A stretch of DNA of 64,000 nucleotides from CAZCGA01 sp964498075 (GTDB lineage Bacteria; Desulfobacterota; Binatia; HRBIN30). The DNA is taken from NCBI GenBank assembly GCA_964498075.1, contig CAZCGA010000019.1, positions 1 through 64,000 on the forward strand, in the 5' to 3' direction. The position numbers were made by a program, and so were the translations under genes. Position 1 is the first letter of the stretch; each line of letters begins with the position of its first letter. Of this stretch, positions 61,294-64,000 are shown in pieces. Under the pieces are notes generated by a model. It searched no databases, had not been told where the DNA came from, and was given only the letters and a program-made list of their open reading frames with translations.

Positions 61294-62493
61294 ATGCGGC
61301 GGCGGTGGCAGGGAATGGTTCTCGGGATCGGGCTCGCCGTGGCGGCGCGGCCGGCCGCCGCCGCGCCGCCACGCGCGCCCGCGGCGATCCTCCTCGATGC
61401 CCTCAGCGGCGAGTCACTGCGCGAACAGTATGCCGACACGGCGCGACCGGCCGCCGCGCTCAACGACTTGATGGTGCTTCTGCTGGCGATGGAAGAGGCC
61501 AGCCTCGGGGCGCTGCCGCTGGACGCGCCGGTTACGGTGAGCGACGCCGCCACCGGGAGCACCGCGCAGCGCGATGGCGCCATCCAGCGTGTGGCCGCGG
61601 CGCGGAACGACGGCCGCCACGCCGCCGCCACGGTGCCCCCGGATCGCATCCCGCTGCGACGTGACGGGCACTATGTGCTCGGCGATCTTCTGAAGGCCAT
61701 GCTCATCGCCGCCAAGAGCGATGCGGCCGTCGGCGCTGCGGAGGCCATCAGCGGCTCGCTGCCGACCTGTCTGGAGTTGATGAATGCGCGCGCCGCACGG
61801 CTCGGAATGGATGCAACGCACTACGAAACCATCGGCGGGACCGTCGGAGCGGCAAGCGCCGACACCACGACGGCGCGCGACCTCGCCCGTCTCGCGCAAG
61901 CGTTGGTACGCTACCCGCAGGTCTTGCAGTGGGCATCGCTGAGCGGGCTGCCGTTCGATCAGGGTGCGGTGCTGCTGCGCAACACCAATTCGCTGCTCGA
62001 TGCGGTGCCCGGCGCGGACGGTCTGCAGGCGAGCGCCAGCGGCATGGGCACGCCGGTGGCAAGCTTCAGCGTCCTTGCCACGGCGCAACGCGGCGCGCTG
62101 CGTCTCATCGCGGCGGTCCTCGACGCTCCCGACAGCGCCACACGGTACAGCACGGCGGCGGAGTGGTTGGAGTGGGGCTTCCAGCACTACGAGCGCCTGG
62201 AGATTGCCAAGCGAGGCGAGCCGATCAACATCCCAATCCAGGTAGTGAACGGGTCCGTGTCGCAGCTGACGCCGATCACCGGCCAGACGTTCTCGCTGCT
62301 GCACCGACGCGACGAAGAACGAGATCTGCAGGTTCGCTATCAGCTGCCGACGATGCTGACGGCGCCGTTGAACCGCCATGAGCCCATCGGCGAGATCATC
62401 GTCGAAGAGAAAGGCGCACTGATCGGCGTGATTCCCGTTCTCAGCCCAAGCAACGTCGTGACCAGCGGGATCCTCTCGGCGGCGCTGCCGTAG
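61294..62493 (+). CDS. D-alanyl-D-alanine carboxypeptidase-like protein without catalytic residues
   Basis: About 399 residues with a signal sequence (MVLGIGLAVAARPAAAA) and the S11/PBP5 layout: AILLDALSGESLREQYAD at the start, LKAMLIAAKSDAAVGAAEAISGS, then HYETIGGTVG, and the C-terminal all-beta domain around PINIPIQVVNGSVSQLTPI. The three motifs that make the serine enzyme are gone. The Ser-x-x-Lys position reads AALND (Ala55, Asp58), Ser-x-Asn reads Ala140-Lys141-Ser142, and Lys-Thr-Gly reads Gln245-Ala246-Ser247. An insertion of about 25 residues follows residue 92. It is probably a peptidoglycan-binding pseudoenzyme. Confidence 0.85.
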   Translation: MRRRWQGMVLGIGLAVAARPAAAAPPRAPAAILLDALSGESLREQYADTARPAAALNDLMVLLLAMEEASLGALPLDAPVTVSDAATGSTAQRDGAIQRVAAARNDGRHAAATVPPDRIPLRRDGHYVLGDLLKAMLIAAKSDAAVGAAEAISGSLPTCLELMNARAARLGMDATHYETIGGTVGAASADTTTARDLARLAQALVRYPQVLQWASLSGLPFDQGAVLLRNTNSLLDAVPGADGLQASASGMGTPVASFSVLATAQRGALRLIAAVLDAPDSATRYSTAAEWLEWGFQHYERLEIAKRGEPINIPIQVVNGSVSQLTPITGQTFSLLHRRDEERDLQVRYQLPTMLTAPLNRHEPIGEIIVEEKGALIGVIPVLSPSNVVTSGILSAALP

Positions 62494-62596
62494 GGGCGAG
62501 GCATTTCCCCTGCCGTGCGGACGTACCGGTCGGTACGGTACGTCGCCCCAACGAGCTGACGACCGCGCAAAGACGACCGGAAATGCCTCGCCCCTA
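62491..62596. repeat. Long perfect inverted repeat between convergent genes
   Basis: Arms of 18 bases, TAGGGGCGAGGCATTTCC (62491-62508) and GGAAATGCCTCGCCCCTA (62579-62596), are perfect inverses with 70 bases between. Each arm carries the stop codon of one of the two convergent genes. The middle contains a second palindrome around GTACCGGTCGGTACGGTAC. It looks like a miniature inverted-repeat element or a two-way terminator. Confidence 0.88.
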
Positions 62597-63445
62597 CTTC
62601 GCCGGCTTTTGTGCCGGCTGTATGGGCAGCGGCTGCCCCGGCTGCGGCTGCTCCTGCGGCGTTTGGTCTTCAAGATCGTCTTGCGCGCCCGGCTCTTGGT
62701 AAATCTCTTCGAGGTCCAAGATTCCCTCGGCCAGGTTGCGGACCTCTTCGTCGGGATCGTTGAGGGCCTTCTCGACCGCGCTGCGCGCCCGCTCACCGCC
62801 GATGTCTGCCAGGACACTCAGCGCCTCGAAGCGAATGTCGGGTGCCGGATCGCTGACCGCCTTCTCGATCGCTTCCACCGGCGGCTCCTCGGTGAAGTCG
62901 GACAGCGACTCCAGTGCGGCCATCCGCACCTCTTCATCTTCATCCGAAAGGGCCTGCGCGAGCACCGGGATGACTTCCGGATCCTCCGAGGAGCCCAGCA
63001 ACGTGACCGCCGCCAGACGGCGCTCCGGATCGGTGTCCTGGAGGGCCAGGTGCGTCAGGGTTGGGATGTCATCCGGGTCTTCGTCCAATGTCGGGGGCTC
63101 GTCCGGACCTCCCGGTTCCATGTTCGGGGGCAGTTGCCCGCGGGCATCGACTTTGGGGGCTCCCAGCCGGCCCCGCTGTGCAGTTTGTCCCGAGGCGCCA
63201 GGCATGGAACCACGTGCCTGGATTCGATCTCGCATGGCATCCTTCGTCTGCATCGACCCGGGGCCACGCAGCTGCTGCAGGCGCTGCTGCACGCGTTCGC
63301 TGGTCTTCAGCTCGCGTGTTTTCACCGGCTCGTTGCCGATCTGGGGTTCTCCGCCACGCTTTCCGGAGCGCACCAGGAGGACGATGACCGCCAGGACGCA
63401 GGCGACTCCGAGGCCAACCTTGAGGCCGAAGGACGATCTCATCAC
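62594..63445 (-). CDS. Membrane-anchored HEAT-repeat protein
   Basis: About 283 residues. An N-terminal membrane helix (VGLGVACVLAVIVLLV) is followed by a ~100-residue disordered Gln/Arg/Pro-rich linker, then about four HEAT-like repeats at ~130-250 (DPERRLAAVTLLGSSEDPEVIP, DEEVRMAALESLSD, DIRFEALSVLADIG, DEEVRNLAEGILDL), and a Gln/Pro tail. HEAT repeats are protein-binding scaffolds. Start ATG 63445 or 63442. The stop overlaps the inverted repeat. Confidence 0.88.
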   Translation of the reverse strand: MMRSSFGLKVGLGVACVLAVIVLLVRSGKRGGEPQIGNEPVKTRELKTSERVQQRLQQLRGPGSMQTKDAMRDRIQARGSMPGASGQTAQRGRLGAPKVDARGQLPPNMEPGGPDEPPTLDEDPDDIPTLTHLALQDTDPERRLAAVTLLGSSEDPEVIPVLAQALSDEDEEVRMAALESLSDFTEEPPVEAIEKAVSDPAPDIRFEALSVLADIGGERARSAVEKALNDPDEEVRNLAEGILDLEEIYQEPGAQDDLEDQTPQEQPQPGQPLPIQPAQKPAK

Positions 63446-63719
63446 GGGCTCTCACGCATCGTTCGGAACCATCCGGGCTGATAACTTGGAGCGCAGCTTA
63501 GCAACTCAGGCCCCGTTGCGAAAGACGGACGGCGCCGCAGGAATATTCAGTCTGCCGCCCACACCCCCGAGCTCGCGGGACGACGCCTGCACCGCGGGTC
63601 GCTTGCAAGTTCGCCGGGGCTCATTTATCCAAGCGCAGCGTGTCGGGGGACAGCATGCCGCCAGCCAGCCGAAGTGAGCCAGGATCTGTGCAACCGCGAC
63701 GATCGCAGGTGGCGCCGCG

Positions 63720-64000
63720 GTGAGCGTTCTGCTGCGCATCGCTGCGGGGGTTTCCTTGCTCTGGGCCGTAACGCTCCTGGGTTTGAAGGATCACCTGATT
63801 GCCGCGGAGCAACTCTCGCCCATTGTCCGCGCTCTTGCAAACGGTCTCGGGATCGCCAACCTGGTGCTGGCGTGTCTGTTTTGGTACGCCGCGCGCGCGC
63901 CGGCCGCCTACCGCGGCGTGGTCTACGGCGCAATCATGCTGCTCGTGCTGCGGACGGCGAACGACCTGTACGAGTTGCTGGTGTTGCTGCCGGGCGATCG
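63720..64000 (+). CDS. Membrane protein, N-terminal part (cut by window edge)
   Basis: The frame opens at GTG 63720 and runs off the end, giving 93 residues so far. At least three hydrophobic helices are visible (IAAGVSLLWAVTLLG, GLGIANLVLACLFWYAA, GVVYGAIMLLVLRTANDLYELLVLL). I recognise no family from this much. Confidence 0.7.
   Translation, partial: MSVLLRIAAGVSLLWAVTLLGLKDHLIAAEQLSPIVRALANGLGIANLVLACLFWYAARAPAAYRGVVYGAIMLLVLRTANDLYELLVLLPGD

Overview
The window looks like a metagenome-assembled contig (three runs of exactly ten N inside genes) from an uncultured, GC-rich, Gram-negative bacterium. The lptABC-rpoN-hpf-ptsN-ptsH cluster, phosphatidylcholine synthase, a MoeA-PBP fusion, an LLM-type flavin/F420 oxidoreductase and many PAS/GAF histidine kinases fit a deltaproteobacterium-like or Binatota-like lineage. 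This placement is inference; no marker gene was searched.

Region 1 (1-6843) is a tandem array of four orphan histidine kinases with near-identical kinase cores and different sensor ends. A HigBA-type toxin-antitoxin pair interrupts it, and the third kinase carries an in-frame 12-bp deletion in its ATP-binding domain. Region 2 (6858-13867) holds two methyltransferases, a MoeA-PBP protein, a fused malonate-decarboxylase-type beta/gamma protein and a GH172 (DUF2961) protein.

Region 3 (14058-22542) is the highlight. One giant gene of 2518 codons joins a DnaG-type CHC2 zinc finger and Toprim primase core, a reverse transcriptase (YVDD), about 1,100 residues I cannot assign, and a C-terminal nitrilase with an intact Glu-Lys-Cys triad. 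RT plus nitrilase is the hallmark of the UG1/DRT type 1 anti-phage reverse transcriptases; the primase front end and the size make this look like a new architecture. A MNT-type nucleotidyltransferase lies downstream with only a stub where its HEPN partner should be, so this is probably a small defence island.

Region 4 (22546-31240) is housekeeping: a class IV aminotransferase, metK, HPr, PtsN, HPF, RpoN, LptB, LptA, LptC, then a cold-shock protein with a strong terminator, a VOC protein and Pcs. Region 5 (31251-43094) mixes SDR, SRPBCC, enoyl-CoA hydratase, PEBP, a 13-repeat FG-GAP protein, a GAF kinase, a metallophosphoesterase, lipoproteins and a SIMPL protein. Region 6 (43149-46145) is the conserved recR-ybaB-dnaX-ffs-tRNA-Ser block, with two assembly gaps in dnaX.

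Region 7 (46558-52132) has an unusual HTH protein, an LLM oxidoreductase, an SDR, aspartate-semialdehyde dehydrogenase (with a probably false gap), a GNAT acetyltransferase and a short MutY. Region 8 (52226-60106) concerns potassium: a sigma-54 response regulator, a histidine kinase, a free-standing KdpD sensor/USP protein, and a gene fusing the N-terminal half of KdpA to the last ~45 residues of KdpC with kdpB missing. kdpF, another tiny membrane protein and a divergent KimA-like permease follow. Region 9 (60272-64000) has an RRM protein, a ferritin-like protein, a D,D-carboxypeptidase fold that has lost all three catalytic motifs, a long inverted repeat, a HEAT-repeat protein and the start of a membrane protein.
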